In this document: piece after piece, positions 1-9,900 of the stretch
How the letters are laid out: each line of letters opens with the position of its first letter
Numbering within the stretch: position 1 is the stretch's first letter
NCBI RefSeq assembly: GCF_004322755.1
Contig: NZ_CP036401.1
Coordinates: 5,890,001-5,954,000 of the forward strand
Length of the DNA: 64,000 nucleotides
Direction: 5' to 3'
Source: Pseudoduganella albidiflava
Lineage (GTDB): Bacteria; Pseudomonadota; Gammaproteobacteria; Burkholderiales; Burkholderiaceae_D
Position numbers and translations under genes: made by a program
The notes under the pieces: model-generated
Databases searched by the model: none
What the model was told of the DNA's origin: nothing
What the model saw: only the letters and a program-made list of their open reading frames with translations

Positions 1-2
1 TG

Positions 3-929
3 CGGCTGGCGCTGGGCTACGGGCAGGTCAACCTGTGGGGCGGTTCGTACGGTACCCGCCTGGCGCAGCACTACGCCCGCCTGTTCCCGGCGAACGTGCG
101 CACCCTGGTGCTCGATGGCGTGGCCGCGCCGGACCAGGTGATTCCGGCTGGCGGGCGCGATGCCCAGGCCGCCCTGGAAACCACCTTCCGCCAGTGCGAA
201 CGGGACGCGGCATGCGCCCGCGCGTTTCCCGCGCTGCGCGCCGAATTCGCCGCGCTGGCGGCCCGCCTGGGCCAGGCCTCGGTCAGGATAGCAATGGCCG
301 ACCCGCGCACGGCCGCGCCGCGCACCGTGACGATGAGCCTGCGCCGCTTCACCGCCACCGTGCACCGCGCGCTGTATTCGCAGGCCGACGCGCACACGCT
401 GCCGTTCCTGATCCACAGCGCGTTCCGGGACCGCTGGGAACCGTTCGTCGCCCAGAGCAACCGCGACAGCGACTTCGTCACCGATGGAGCGATGGCCGGC
501 CCGCTGTACCTGGCCGTGGTGTGCGCCGAGGACTTCCCGCGGCTGACGCCGCAACTGGTGGCCGAGGATGCGCGCGGCTCGTTCCTCGGCACGCCGCAGG
601 TCACGCAGCTGGCCGCGCTGTGCCCGGTCCTCAACGTCCAGCCCGTCGTCCATGGCGCGCCGGCCCGGATCGACGCACCGGCGCTGCTGCTGTCCGGCGC
701 GCAGGATCCGGTGACGCCGCCACGCCGCGCGGAAGCGGCGGCCAGGCTGATGAAGGCGGCCCAGCACCTGGTGGTGAAAAACGGTGGCCACATCGTTTCG
801 CCGCTCGGCTGCGTGCCGCGGCTGATGCGCGAATTCCTGGATGCGCCGCACCAGCGCGTGGCCGCGCAGTGCCTGGACGAGATCCCCGCCCCCACGTTCC
901 AGCTGAACAGCGCCGGCCCGCAACCCTGA
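3..929 (+). CDS. Alpha/beta hydrolase, tripeptidyl-aminopeptidase-like (5' truncated)
   Basis: The reading frame enters from the left edge of the window, so the N-terminus is missing; 308 codons remain. The nucleophile elbow GGSYGT (GxSxG) lies about 14 residues in. The C-terminal part holds the likely acid in GAQDPVTPP and the likely histidine in NGGHIV, in the order of a serine hydrolase catalytic triad. The C-terminal segment from LLLSGAQDPV onward resembles the TAP-like domain of peptidase family S33 (tripeptidyl aminopeptidases and proline iminopeptidase relatives). Such enzymes are usually secreted and cleave short peptides, but the signal peptide would be outside the window. natA starts 33 bases downstream on the same strand, so the two may be co-transcribed. 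Substrate is unknown; an esterase role cannot be excluded. Confidence 0.8.
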   Translation, partial: RLALGYGQVNLWGGSYGTRLAQHYARLFPANVRTLVLDGVAAPDQVIPAGGRDAQAALETTFRQCERDAACARAFPALRAEFAALAARLGQASVRIAMADPRTAAPRTVTMSLRRFTATVHRALYSQADAHTLPFLIHSAFRDRWEPFVAQSNRDSDFVTDGAMAGPLYLAVVCAEDFPRLTPQLVAEDARGSFLGTPQVTQLAALCPVLNVQPVVHGAPARIDAPALLLSGAQDPVTPPRRAEAAARLMKAAQHLVVKNGGHIVSPLGCVPRLMREFLDAPHQRVAAQCLDEIPAPTFQLNSAGPQP

Positions 930-962
930 ACGGATCAATCACGGATCAATGGCAGACAAGCG

Positions 963-1697
963 ATGATAGAAGTCCACGACGTCAGCAAGCATTTCGGCAA
1001 GGTGCAAGCCCTGGCCGGTGCCACCTTCACCGCGCGCGATGGCCAGGTGACCGCCCTGCTGGGCCCCAATGGGGCCGGCAAGACCACCCTGCTGCGCCTG
1101 CTCGTCGGCCTGCTCGGGCGCGACGGCGGCACGATCCGCATCGACGGCATCGATCCCGGCACTGATCCGCTGGCGGCCCGGCGAAGCATCGGTTTCCTGA
1201 CCGACCAGTTCGGGCTGTACGACAAGCTGTCGACGCGCGAGTACCTGCGCTACTTCGGCGAACTGAACGGCATGGACCGCCGCGCCATCGACAGCCGCAT
1301 CGACGAGGTGACGGCGCTGCTGTCGCTGGAAGATATCCTTGAGCGCCGCGCAAAGGGCTTTTCGCAGGGCCAGCGCATCAAGGTTGCCCTGGCGCGCACG
1401 CTGCTGCACCGCCCGCGCAACCTGCTGCTCGACGAGCCGAGCCGCGGCCTGGACGTGATGAGCACCCGTGCGCTGCGGCGCGCGCTGGCGGCGCTGCGGG
1501 CCGACGGCTGCTGCGTGATCATGGCCACCCACGTGATGCAGGAAGTGACCAATTCCTGCGACGACGTGATCGTGATCGCGCGCGGCGCCACGGTGGCGCA
1601 GGGCTCGCCGCAGTCGCTGTGCGAACGCACCGGCATCGCCAGCCTGGAAGACGCCTTCGTCAAGCTGGTCGGCACCGACGAGGGGATTTCCGCATGA
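963..1697 (+). CDS. natA: ABC transporter ATP-binding protein, NatA-like
   Basis: A 244-residue ABC ATPase. The Walker A motif GPNGAGKT is at residues 34-41, an FSQGQ signature-type loop at about residue 134, and a Walker B LLLDEPSRGLD follows. It is the cytoplasmic ATPase of an ABC-2 type exporter. The next gene starts inside its stop codon (ATGA), which signals translational coupling to a NatB-like permease. NatAB was described in Bacillus as a sodium exporter, but the substrate here cannot be read from sequence, so the symbol describes family only. The signature loop reads SQGQ rather than the common SGGQ, which is seen in this subfamily and is not inactivating by itself. Confidence 0.85.
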   Translation: MIEVHDVSKHFGKVQALAGATFTARDGQVTALLGPNGAGKTTLLRLLVGLLGRDGGTIRIDGIDPGTDPLAARRSIGFLTDQFGLYDKLSTREYLRYFGELNGMDRRAIDSRIDEVTALLSLEDILERRAKGFSQGQRIKVALARTLLHRPRNLLLDEPSRGLDVMSTRALRRALAALRADGCCVIMATHVMQEVTNSCDDVIVIARGATVAQGSPQSLCERTGIASLEDAFVKLVGTDEGISA

Positions 1698-2890
1698 AGC
1701 CGCGTACCAGGCCCCTGTTCATCGTGGTATTCCTGAAGGAGCTGCGCGAAACGCTGCGCGACCGGCGCGCGCTGTCGCTGCTGCTGGTGTTCGTGCTGAT
1801 GTATCCGCTGATGGTGGGCGGCATCCTGAACCAGCAGATCAACCGCGCCACGGCGTCGGACAAGGAAGGCATCGAGCTGACCGTGATCGGCGCGGGGCAG
1901 GCCCCCACGCTGATGGCGCAGCTCAAGCAACGCAACGTCAACATCACCGAAGCGGATCCGCTGTCCGAAGAACAGATCACCAGCCTGCTGCGCGGGCAAA
2001 AGGCTGCCGCGGTACTGCGGCTGTCGCCTGCCTACGCCAGCGATTACCACGACATGCGCCCGGCACGGCTGGAACTGTGGCACGACTCGGCCACCGACAA
2101 TGGCCGCAGGGTGCGCGATATCGAGGATGTGCTGCGCGCCTACGGCAACACGATCGCCGGCGCGCGGCTGCTGGCGCACGGGGTATCGCCGGCCACGCTG
2201 GTTCCGATCCAGGTGCAGCGCTACGACACGGGCACCAGCGCCTCGCGCTCGGCTTCCGTGATCGGCACGATGCTCGGCATGTTCTTCATCCCCGCCTTCT
2301 TCTTCGCCCTCAGCCCCGCCGTCGACAGTACCGCCGGCGAACGCGAGCGGCGCTCCATGGAAGTGCTGCTGGCGCAGCCGGCCCGCACGATCGACCTGGT
2401 GGCAGGGAAGTGGTTCGCCGCTTCCGCCGTGGCGCTGGTCGGCCTGGTGGTGGAACTGTGCATGGCGCACGGCGTGCTGAAATGGCTGCCGCTGGAGGAG
2501 ATCGGCATGTCGTGGCGCCTGACCTGGGGCGACCTCGTGCTGGTGTGCCTGGTCTCGGTGTCGCTGCCGCTGTTCGCCGCCGCGCTGGAGATCGCGCTGG
2601 CGATCAATGCGAAAACGTTCAAGGAAGCGCAAACCACGGCCAGCTTCGCCATGATCATCCCCATGGTGCCGGTGATCGTGGTGCCGATGCTGGACCTGGC
2701 CACGCAACTGTGGATGTACCTGGTACCGCTGCTGGCGCACCAGACGCTGCTGCGCGAACTGGCCAAGGGCCAGGCGGTGGGCCCGCTGCCGTTCCTGCTG
2801 ACGTTCGGCAGCAGCCTGCTGGCGGCGCTGGCGTGCGTTGCCTTCACCAACTGGCGGATGAAGAGCGAGCGCTACATGATGGGCGTGTAG
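1694..2890 (+). CDS. natB: ABC-2 type permease, NatB-like
   Basis: A 398-residue membrane protein starting at the ATG that overlaps the natA stop codon. An in-frame start further upstream would lie inside natA and is rejected. One hydrophobic segment lies near the N-terminus (ALSLLLVFVLMYPLMVGG), then a roughly 180-residue extracytoplasmic-type domain, then a cluster of hydrophobic helices in the C-terminal half. This is the topology of ABC-2 permeases of the NatB/YhhJ type. Together with the preceding ATPase it would form one exporter. No substrate-binding protein is nearby, in line with export rather than import. The gene is followed by 110 bases before osmC. Confidence 0.85.
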   Translation: MKPRTRPLFIVVFLKELRETLRDRRALSLLLVFVLMYPLMVGGILNQQINRATASDKEGIELTVIGAGQAPTLMAQLKQRNVNITEADPLSEEQITSLLRGQKAAAVLRLSPAYASDYHDMRPARLELWHDSATDNGRRVRDIEDVLRAYGNTIAGARLLAHGVSPATLVPIQVQRYDTGTSASRSASVIGTMLGMFFIPAFFFALSPAVDSTAGERERRSMEVLLAQPARTIDLVAGKWFAASAVALVGLVVELCMAHGVLKWLPLEEIGMSWRLTWGDLVLVCLVSVSLPLFAAALEIALAINAKTFKEAQTTASFAMIIPMVPVIVVPMLDLATQLWMYLVPLLAHQTLLRELAKGQAVGPLPFLLTFGSSLLAALACVAFTNWRMKSERYMMGV

Positions 2891-3000
2891 GGTTGGCAAA
2901 AGCGGGCAGCGAAAGCCGCCGGCGAAGGCGTCTCCGGCAGCCGCGGCCGGGCTGATTTACAATCGCACGTCAATATTGTCAGAGTTATCCGGAGATCGAA

Positions 3001-3423
3001 ATGGAAGTCAAAGTCAGCTGGAACGGCCCGTCGGGCATGAGTTTTCGCGCCCAGACGGGGTCGGGCCACATGGTCGTGATGGATGGCGCGCCGGAAGGCG
3101 GCGGCCACAACCTGGCGCCGAGGCCGATGGAAATGGTCTTGCTGGGCACCGGCGGCTGCACTGCCTACGACGTGGTGCTGATCCTGAAACGGGGCCGCGC
3201 CGACGTGCGGGGCTGCAATGTCACGCTGCAGGCCGAGCGTGCCGATACCGATCCGAAGGTCTTCACGAAGATCAACTTCCACTTCGTCGTCACCGGCAAG
3301 GACCTGAAGCCGGAAGCGGTGGAACGCGCCGTCAACCTGTCTCACGACAAGTACTGCTCGGCCAGCATCATGCTGGCCAAGACGGCCGAGATCACGCATA
3401 CGTTCGAGATCGTCGAAGCCTGA
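3001..3423 (+). CDS. OsmC family protein
   Basis: A 140-residue protein matching the OsmC/Ohr fold in length and motif order. It carries the two conserved redox-active cysteine contexts, GTGGCTAYDV (about residue 59) and DKYCSAS (about residue 120). Family members reduce organic hydroperoxides or respond to osmotic and oxidative stress in the cytoplasm. It resembles the YhfA-type branch more than Ohr, because the first cysteine follows a GTGG loop. The Shine-Dalgarno-like sequence CGGAGA lies 5 bases before the ATG. Its stop codon lies in the first unit of a degenerate tandem repeat that runs into the 3' end of the convergent peptidase gene. Confidence 0.85.
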   Translation: MEVKVSWNGPSGMSFRAQTGSGHMVVMDGAPEGGGHNLAPRPMEMVLLGTGGCTAYDVVLILKRGRADVRGCNVTLQAERADTDPKVFTKINFHFVVTGKDLKPEAVERAVNLSHDKYCSASIMLAKTAEITHTFEIVEA

Positions 3424-3513
3424 GCGTCCCTTGAACTGGCGCGCCGGCGCCTGAGCGGCGCTACAGCTGGCGTGCTCCGAACCTGAGCAGCCTTACAGCT
3501 GCCGCGCCTTGAA
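3421..3513. repeat. Degenerate tandem repeat, about 31 bp x 3, spanning two convergent stop codons
   Basis: Three copies start with TGAGC at 3421, 3452 and 3484, with a period of 31-32 bases. The second and third copies agree at about 22 of 30 positions and share the core TACAGCTG. The first copy begins with the osmC stop codon. The third copy contains the stop codon and last codons of the convergent ypfJ-like gene. The 69-base gap between the genes is therefore largely built from extra copies of a gene 3' end. Confidence 0.6.
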
Positions 3514-4374
3514 GGTATCGCACTGCGCCACGTCGCCGGATTCCAGCCCGGTGCGGAACCAGCGCGTGCGCTGCGCCGAGGTGCCGTGCGTGAAGGAATC
3601 GGGCACCACGTAGCCCTGGGCCTGGCGCTGCAGGGCATCGTCGCCGATGGCGGTGGCGGCCGACAGCGCCGCTTCCACGTCGCCCTGCTCGAGGATCTGC
3701 CGCGAGCGGTTCGCATGGAAGGCCCACACGCCGGCAAAGCAGTCGGCCTGCAGTTCCAGCCGCACGGACAGCGCGTTGCCTTCCGTCTCGCTGGCGCTCT
3801 GCTGTGCCTGGTGCACCTGGTCCGACACGCCCAGCAGGTGCTGCACGTGGTGTCCCACCTCATGCGCGATCACGTACGCCTGCGCGAATTCGCCAGAGAC
3901 GTGGAAGCGCTCCTTCATCAGGCGGTAGAAGGCGAGATCGATGTACACCTTGCGGTCGGCCGGGCAGTAGAACGGCCCGGTGGACGACTGGCCGGTGCCG
4001 CAGGCGGTGGAGGTGCGGCCGGTGAACAGCACCAGCGTGGGCGGCTGGTACTGCGCGCCCTGGGCGCTGAACAGCGCGCCCCAGGTATCCTCGGTATCGG
4101 CCAGCACCGTCTTCATGAAGCGGGTTTCGGTGTCGTTGGCGGTCGCCTTCGGCCCGGTGGCCTGCTGCTGCTGCGGCGGCGCGCCGCCTTCCATGCCGCC
4201 CAGCAGGGTGAGCGGATTGATGCCGAAGACAAAGGACAGGATCAGCGCGATGACCACGCCGCCGATCGACAGCGAGCCGCCGCCAAAGCTGAATCCTCCG
4301 CCACCGCCACCGCCGCCGCCATCGCCGCGGCGGTCTTCCACGTTATCGCTTTCCCGGTTGCCTTCCCACTTCAT
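3493..4374 (-). CDS. ypfJ: Neutral zinc metallopeptidase, YpfJ/KPN_02809 family
   Basis: A 293-residue protein. It has a short charged N-terminus, a run of nine glycines near residue 20, one transmembrane segment (about residues 38-56), a Pro/Gln/Ala linker and then the peptidase domain. The zinc motif HEVGH is at residues 171-175, followed by HVQHLLG. These are hallmarks of the YpfJ family of putative neutral zinc metallopeptidases, anchored in the inner membrane. The start is supported by GGAGAAACATC just before the ATG. The physiological substrate is not known for the family. It converges with osmC, and its 3' end is duplicated as described for the repeat at 3421-3513. Confidence 0.88.
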   Translation of the reverse strand: MKWEGNRESDNVEDRRGDGGGGGGGGGFSFGGGSLSIGGVVIALILSFVFGINPLTLLGGMEGGAPPQQQQATGPKATANDTETRFMKTVLADTEDTWGALFSAQGAQYQPPTLVLFTGRTSTACGTGQSSTGPFYCPADRKVYIDLAFYRLMKERFHVSGEFAQAYVIAHEVGHHVQHLLGVSDQVHQAQQSASETEGNALSVRLELQADCFAGVWAFHANRSRQILEQGDVEAALSAATAIGDDALQRQAQGYVVPDSFTHGTSAQRTRWFRTGLESGDVAQCDTFKARQL

Positions 4375-4503
4375 GATGTTTCTCCGTGATCATTTTGACC
4401 ACACTATACGATGGCGGGCGCGGCGAACGGCGCATGTTAGCGGGCGGCAAGTCCGTGCCACGCCCCAAGGCCGGGTCAAACGTGAAGAATCGGACGTAAA
4501 GAA

Positions 4504-5151
4504 TCAGACGTAGTACGCGGTACCGGTCATCAGCTTCGACATCGCCGTCATCGCCACGCGCACCGGCAGCGGCGTCTGCGCCGCGCCGGCATCCTGGGCC
4601 GCCTTGCCGTGCGCGATCTCGTCGATGCGCATCTGGTCCACGATGGCGCGGGATTTCCTGTCATTTTCCGGCAGGCTTTCCAGGTGGCGCTCGAGGTGCT
4701 TCTCGACCTGCCGCTCGGTCTCGACCACGAAGCCCAGGCTGTGCGGATCGCCCATCTTGGCCGCCACGGTGCCGAGCGCGTACGCACCGGCATAGAACAG
4801 CGGGGCCAGCACGCTGACATGCGAATTGAGTTCCTTCAGCCGCTGCGCCGTCCAGGCCAGGTGGTCTTCCTCTTCGCGGCTGGCGTGCTCGAAGTGTTCG
4901 CGCAGCGTGTCGCTCTTGGCGAAGCGGGCCTGCGAGTTGTAGAGCGCCTGCGCCATCACCTCGCCCACGTGGTCGACGCGGATCAGGCCGGCGCTGTGGC
5001 GGCTTTCATCCTCGCTCAGTTCGGTATCGTCCACGTGTGCCGCCGGCGTCGGACGGGAGGCGGACGACACGCCGGACAAGACGCGCAGCGCCTTGTCGGC
5101 GCTGCAGATGAAGCGGTCGAGGGGAGTATGGAAATGGAATTTGGAGCTCAT
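4504..5151 (-). CDS. coq7: 2-polyprenyl-3-methyl-6-methoxy-1,4-benzoquinone monooxygenase (Coq7)
   Basis: A 215-residue di-iron hydroxylase of ubiquinone biosynthesis, which hydroxylates demethoxyubiquinone. The carboxylate/histidine ligands appear in the usual order: IRVDHVGEVMAQ, then EEEDHLAW, then VETERQVEKH, then RIDEIAHG near the C-terminus. The chosen start gives MSSKFHFHTP, the usual beginning of the betaproteobacterial form; an in-frame ATG nine codons upstream is possible but less likely. It is a stand-alone gene here, with no other ubiquinone gene visible nearby. In many betaproteobacteria Coq7 replaces the flavin enzyme UbiF. Confidence 0.92.
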   Translation of the reverse strand: MSSKFHFHTPLDRFICSADKALRVLSGVSSASRPTPAAHVDDTELSEDESRHSAGLIRVDHVGEVMAQALYNSQARFAKSDTLREHFEHASREEEDHLAWTAQRLKELNSHVSVLAPLFYAGAYALGTVAAKMGDPHSLGFVVETERQVEKHLERHLESLPENDRKSRAIVDQMRIDEIAHGKAAQDAGAAQTPLPVRVAMTAMSKLMTGTAYYV

Positions 5152-5272
5152 GGCATGCGATCCATCTTGTTCGGACAACCACGATTATAAGGGCCGCCCC
5201 GCCGCGCATGCCGCACGGCGGGCGGACAAATCGTCCCAGCCGCGCCGGGGAGACGATGCCCGCTCGAAGGCG

Positions 5273-5719
5273 TTATGCGCCTTCTCGCATGATGCGCTGG
5301 CGCTCGATCCAGTCGGCCACCGGGCCTCGCACGTCGAGCCCGGAAAAATCCTTGGCCACGCCCAGGTTCAGGCCCAGCAGAAACGGGATCGATTCCACCG
5401 GCACGTGCGGCAGGTATTCGCCGAACGCGCGCGTAAAGCGCTTCGAATCGAGCACGGCGACCACGCCCTCCCCGCTCATCCATTGCAGGATGCTGGTGAT
5501 GCTGTGGCCGGGGCCGATCGAACGGTAGATGAAGCGGTTGAAGGCCTTGTCCAGCTTCTTGAAATCCAGCGTTTCCTTCGTCATCAAGGTCGCCAGGTAG
5601 CACAGGCCAAGCGCCAGGCGAAAGAAATCAGTGGCTTCTCCGGCGGAGAGGCCGCAGCGCGTGACCGTCAGGATCTGCTCCTGCAGGGCGCTATCGAGTT
5701 TGCTGTTCTCGTGGCTCAT
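5273..5719 (-). CDS. Conserved-looking protein of unknown function, helical
   Basis: I do not recognise this 148-residue protein. It is predicted-looking soluble and mostly helical: a charged N-terminus (MSHENSKLD), a hydrophobic stretch LALGLCYLATLMT (about residues 41-53), and a mixed C-terminal half ending in a basic helix DWIERQRIMREG. There is no signal peptide, cysteine cluster or known catalytic motif. Its codon use matches its neighbours, which supports a real gene. A TTG six codons upstream (end at 5737) is an alternative start; neither has a well-spaced ribosome binding site. It is 121 bases upstream of coq7 on the same strand and divergent from an ABC operon. Confidence 0.6.
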   Translation of the reverse strand: MSHENSKLDSALQEQILTVTRCGLSAGEATDFFRLALGLCYLATLMTKETLDFKKLDKAFNRFIYRSIGPGHSITSILQWMSGEGVVAVLDSKRFTRAFGEYLPHVPVESIPFLLGLNLGVAKDFSGLDVRGPVADWIERQRIMREGA

Positions 5720-5737
5720 GGCGCAACTATATCGCAA

Positions 5738-6061
5738 GCCCTTCCTGTGCTGGAACGTTTTTCCGCCTTGTCACCAACGGTAACGCTTGCTACCCTTGGC
5801 CACCTTTCAGCTCGACAGTAGACGAACACAGGCGGGGCACATGCGGGTCGGATGCGGGTCAGGCACGGCCCTCCCGGTGCGGTGCCGATGCGGCGTGCAC
5901 CGTGCCCGGCCCGCCAGCCCCGTGTTTGTGCACTCTGGCGCCCGGATTGCGCGGGCTGTCGCAAGGCGGCAACCCTTATGTCGACGATTCAATACAATGC
6001 CGTTAAAGGAACGGATGGCAGCGACGGCTCCATGCTGCGCCGCATCAACCCAGGAGTAAGC
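5738..6061. other. Divergent intergenic region
   Basis: About 320 bases lie between the unknown minus-strand gene and the ABC ATPase. I see no coding feature. A possible -10 hexamer TACAAT is at 5993-5998, without a convincing -35. The ribosome binding site AGGAG at 6052-6056 serves the ATPase ATG. Open frames running through the region have a composition unlike real genes. Confidence 0.4.
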
Positions 6062-6952
6062 ATGGAACTACGCATCCGCAACCTGTCGAAGACCTACGCC
6101 AATGGCGTGGTTGCGCTGGATAACATCACGCTGGACATCCCCGCCGGCATGTTTGGCCTGCTGGGCCCGAACGGCGCCGGCAAGTCGACGCTGATGCGCA
6201 TCCTCGCCACGCTGCAGGAATGCGATACCGGCTCCGTGTTCTTCGGCGACCTCGACGTGCTCGATGAAAAGGATGCAGTGCGCCGTGTGCTCGGCTACCT
6301 GCCGCAGGATTTCGGCCTGTATCCGAAAGTGACCGCCTACGAGCTGCTGGACCACTTCGCCGTGCTGAAGGGCCTGTCGCATCGTGCGCGCCGGCGCGAA
6401 GTGGTCGACGGCCTGCTGCAGCAGACCAACCTGTTCGATGTGCGCAACCAGAAACTGGGCACCTTTTCCGGCGGCATGCGGCAGCGCTTCGGCATTGCCC
6501 AGGCCCTGCTGGGCGACCCCAGGCTGATCATCGTCGACGAGCCGACCGCCGGTCTCGATCCGCAAGAACGGGTGCGCTTCCACAACCTGCTGTCCGATAT
6601 CGGCGACGAGCGCACCGTGATCCTGTCGACGCACATCGTCAGCGACGTGGCCGACCTGTGCTCGAACATGGCGATCATCAACAAGGGCCAGCTGCTGCTT
6701 ACCGGCGCCACGCAGCAGCTGGTCGACGATATCAGCTGCAAGATCTGGGCGCGCTTCATCGACAAGCGCGAGCTGGCCTACTTCCAGCAGCGCCACACGA
6801 TCATCTCCACCCGGCTGCTGTCCGGCCGCACGCTGATCCACGCCTACAGCGACGACGACCCGGGCGATGGCTTCGAGGAAGCCATCGGCGACCTGGAAGA
6901 CGTGTACTTCGCCACGATCGCCGGCCGCCACGCGGCCGACGCGTGCGACTGA
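6062..6952 (+). CDS. ABC transporter ATP-binding protein, partner of the permease/M1 peptidase fusion
   Basis: A 296-residue ABC ATPase. It has Walker A GPNGAGKST, the FSGGM signature with RQRFGIAQAL, Walker B LIIVDEPTAGLDP and an H-loop STHIV. The C-terminal ~70 residues form an extra regulatory-type domain beyond the core ATPase. The start is chosen for the AGGAGTAAGC spacing to ATG; frames upstream of it are not coding. The permease gene starts 9 bases after its stop. By context it energises the large ABC-2 permease fused to an aminopeptidase-like domain. Confidence 0.88.
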   Translation: MELRIRNLSKTYANGVVALDNITLDIPAGMFGLLGPNGAGKSTLMRILATLQECDTGSVFFGDLDVLDEKDAVRRVLGYLPQDFGLYPKVTAYELLDHFAVLKGLSHRARRREVVDGLLQQTNLFDVRNQKLGTFSGGMRQRFGIAQALLGDPRLIIVDEPTAGLDPQERVRFHNLLSDIGDERTVILSTHIVSDVADLCSNMAIINKGQLLLTGATQQLVDDISCKIWARFIDKRELAYFQQRHTIISTRLLSGRTLIHAYSDDDPGDGFEEAIGDLEDVYFATIAGRHAADACD

Positions 6953-6961
6953 AAGGGCGCC

Positions 6962-9900
6962 ATGCTGCACATCGCGCTTTTCGAAGCGAAGCAGCGCCTC
7001 CGGCTGCTGTCGACATGGGTGTACTTCCTGATGTTCCTGGCGCTGGCGATGCTGTGGATGGCCGGCGCCGGCGGCGTGTTCAAGGACTTCACCGTGACGT
7101 TCGGCGGCAAGGTGCTGGTCAACGGCCCGCGCTCGATCATGCTGACCACCAGCGCCCTGGGCTGCCTGGGCGTGATCGTGGTGGCCGCCGTGATGGGCCG
7201 CTCGGTGCAGCAGGATTTCGAATACGACATGCACCACTTCTTCTTCTCGGCGCCGATCAGGAAGTACCAGTACATGTTCGGCCGCTTCGCCGGCGCCTGG
7301 CTGGTGCTGGTGGTGATCTTTTCCAGCATCCTGCTGGGCATCCTGCTGGGAACCTGGCTGCCGGGCATGGATCCGGAGCGGCTCGGTCCCTTCGTGCCCG
7401 AGGCCTACCTGCTGCCCTACGTACTGATCCTGCTGCCGAACCTGTTCATCTTCGGCGCCATCTTCTATGTGCTGGCCGCGCTGACGCGGCGCATGCTGCC
7501 GGTGTACATCAGCAGCGTGGTGATGCTGATCGGCTATATCGTGGCGCCCGGCCTGGCCCGTGACCTCGACTACAAGATGCTGGCCGCGCTGATCGATCCG
7601 TTCGGCACCGCAGCCCTGCTGCGCCTTACCGAATACTGGCCGGTCGCCGAACGCAGCACGCGGCTGGTGCTGCCGGAAGGCGTGTACCTGCTGAACCGCG
7701 CGATCTGGTCGTCGTTCGCGCTGGTGGCGCTGCTGCTCGGTTACTGGCGCTTCCATTTCGTCAGCACCGTCGACAGCCACGCCGCCGCGCGCGGCGAAGG
7801 CGACGTGCCGCTGCGGATCACCACCACCGCGGCCCGCACCACCGAGACACCCGACTTCAAGTCGCGCAGCCTGGCGCTGCTGCTGGCCCAGTTCAGCTGG
7901 ATGAACCTGCGCGAAACGGTGAAGAACGTGTACTTCGCCGTGCTGGTGCTGGCCGGCGTGCTGCTGATGTTCGCCAGCGCCCTGAAAATGGGGCCGATGT
8001 GGGGCACCGCGACCTATCCCGTCACGTACATGGTGCTCGAATCGATGTCGAAATCGTTCGCGCTCATCATGCTGGTGGTGACCACGTTCTATGCGGGCGA
8101 GATGGTATGGCGGGAACGCGAACACCGCATGGCGCTGATGCTCGACGCGCTGCCGGTGCCGGGCTGGCTGCCGATGGTGTCGAAGCTGCTTGCGCTGGTG
8201 GCGCTGCAGGCGCTGCTGCTGTTGCTGGTGATGGCATGCGGCATGGCGGTGCAGGTGTTCCGCGGCTACTCCCACCTGGAACCGGTGCAGTACCTGCACA
8301 CGCTCTACGCGGTGCAGCTGCCCCTGTATGCGCTGCTGGCCGTGCTGGCCGTGGCGATGCAGGTGCTGATCGGCCACAAGTACGTGGCGTACTTCGTGAT
8401 GGTGATGTACTACGTGGCCACGATCGCGATGACCACGGCGGGCTTCGACCACCCGATGGTGCTGTATGCGTGGACGCCGCCGATGCGCTACTCGGACATG
8501 AACGGTTTCGGCCATTACCTGGCGCGCGAGCACTGGTATGCGCTGTACTGGAGCGGCGCGGCACTGATGCTGGCGGTGGCCACGCGCGTGTTCTGGCCAC
8601 GCGGCGCGAACGACGAATGGCGCACCCGCCTGCAACTGGCGCGCCGCGCGCTGACCATGCCGGTGCTGGCCGGCTTCGGTATCGGCCTGGCCGTGATGAC
8701 GGCGGCGGGTGCGATCGTGTACTACAACCTGAACGTGGCCAACGGATTCCAGTCGCAGTTCCGGCGCGATGCCGACCGGGCCGACTACGAGCGCAAATAC
8801 AAGGCCAACGCCGGCATGGCGCAGCCGCGCATCACCGACGTCAAGCTGCGCGTGGAAATCATGCCGGCCGAACGGCGGCTGCTGGTCAAGGGCCGCTACC
8901 TGCTGGCCAACCGCGGCAGCACGCCACTGGCCACGATCTATGTGAGCACCGACCCGCAGGCCGACCTGCGTCCGCTGGCGTTCGGCACCGCCAGCCGGGT
9001 CACGCTGGCCGACCGGGAACTGGGCTTCCACCGCTATACGCTGGCGCAACCGCTGGCGCCGGGCGCCACGCTGGCGCTGGACTTCGAGATGTCGTATGCG
9101 CCGCATGGCTTCTTCGGCCTCGGCAAGGATACGCCCGTGGTGGCCAACGGCACCTTCTTCAACAACACGATCCTGCCGCATATCGGCTACCAGCGCGACC
9201 GAGAGCTGGCCGATCCGCGCGACCGCAAGCGGCACGGGCTGCCGGCCCAGGACCGCGCGCTGCCGCGCGATGATCCCAAGGGCCTGGCCAGCAACATGCT
9301 GGGCAGCGACGCCGACTGGGTCACCTTCGATGCCGTGGTCGGCACGGATGCCGACCAGACGGCGATCGCGCCGGGCACGCTGGAAAAGGAATGGATGAAG
9401 GATGGCCGGCGCTGGTTCCACTACCGGATGGACAAGCCGATCCTGAATTTCTATGCGTTCCAGTCGGCCCGCTACGTGGTCAAGCACGACTGGTGGCAGG
9501 ACGTGGGCATCGAGATCTACTACCACCCCGGGCACGAAGCCAACCTGGACCGGATGACCAAGGGCGCGAAGGATGCGCTCGACTATTACACGCGCAGCTT
9601 CGGCCCCTACCAGCACAAGATCCTGCGCATCGTCGAATTCCCCCGCTACCAGTCGCACGCGCAGCCGTATCCGAACTCGATCCCGTTCTCGGAAGGCATG
9701 GGCTTCATTGCCGAGGTGGACGAGGACGATCCGAAGGACATCGACTATCCGTACTACGTGACGGCGCACGAACTGGCCCACCAGTGGTGGGGCCAGCAGC
9801 TCGTGGCTGGCAATACGCGCGGCGGCACGGTGCTGTCCGAAACGCTGGCCGAATACTCCGCGCTGATGGTCATGAAGCGCACGTTCGGCCCCGGCGGCAT

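Noticed and set aside
1619..1693. An upstream start for natB inside natA
   Set aside because: The ATG overlapping the natA stop codon gives the expected N-terminal membrane segment and normal length; the extension has no family support.
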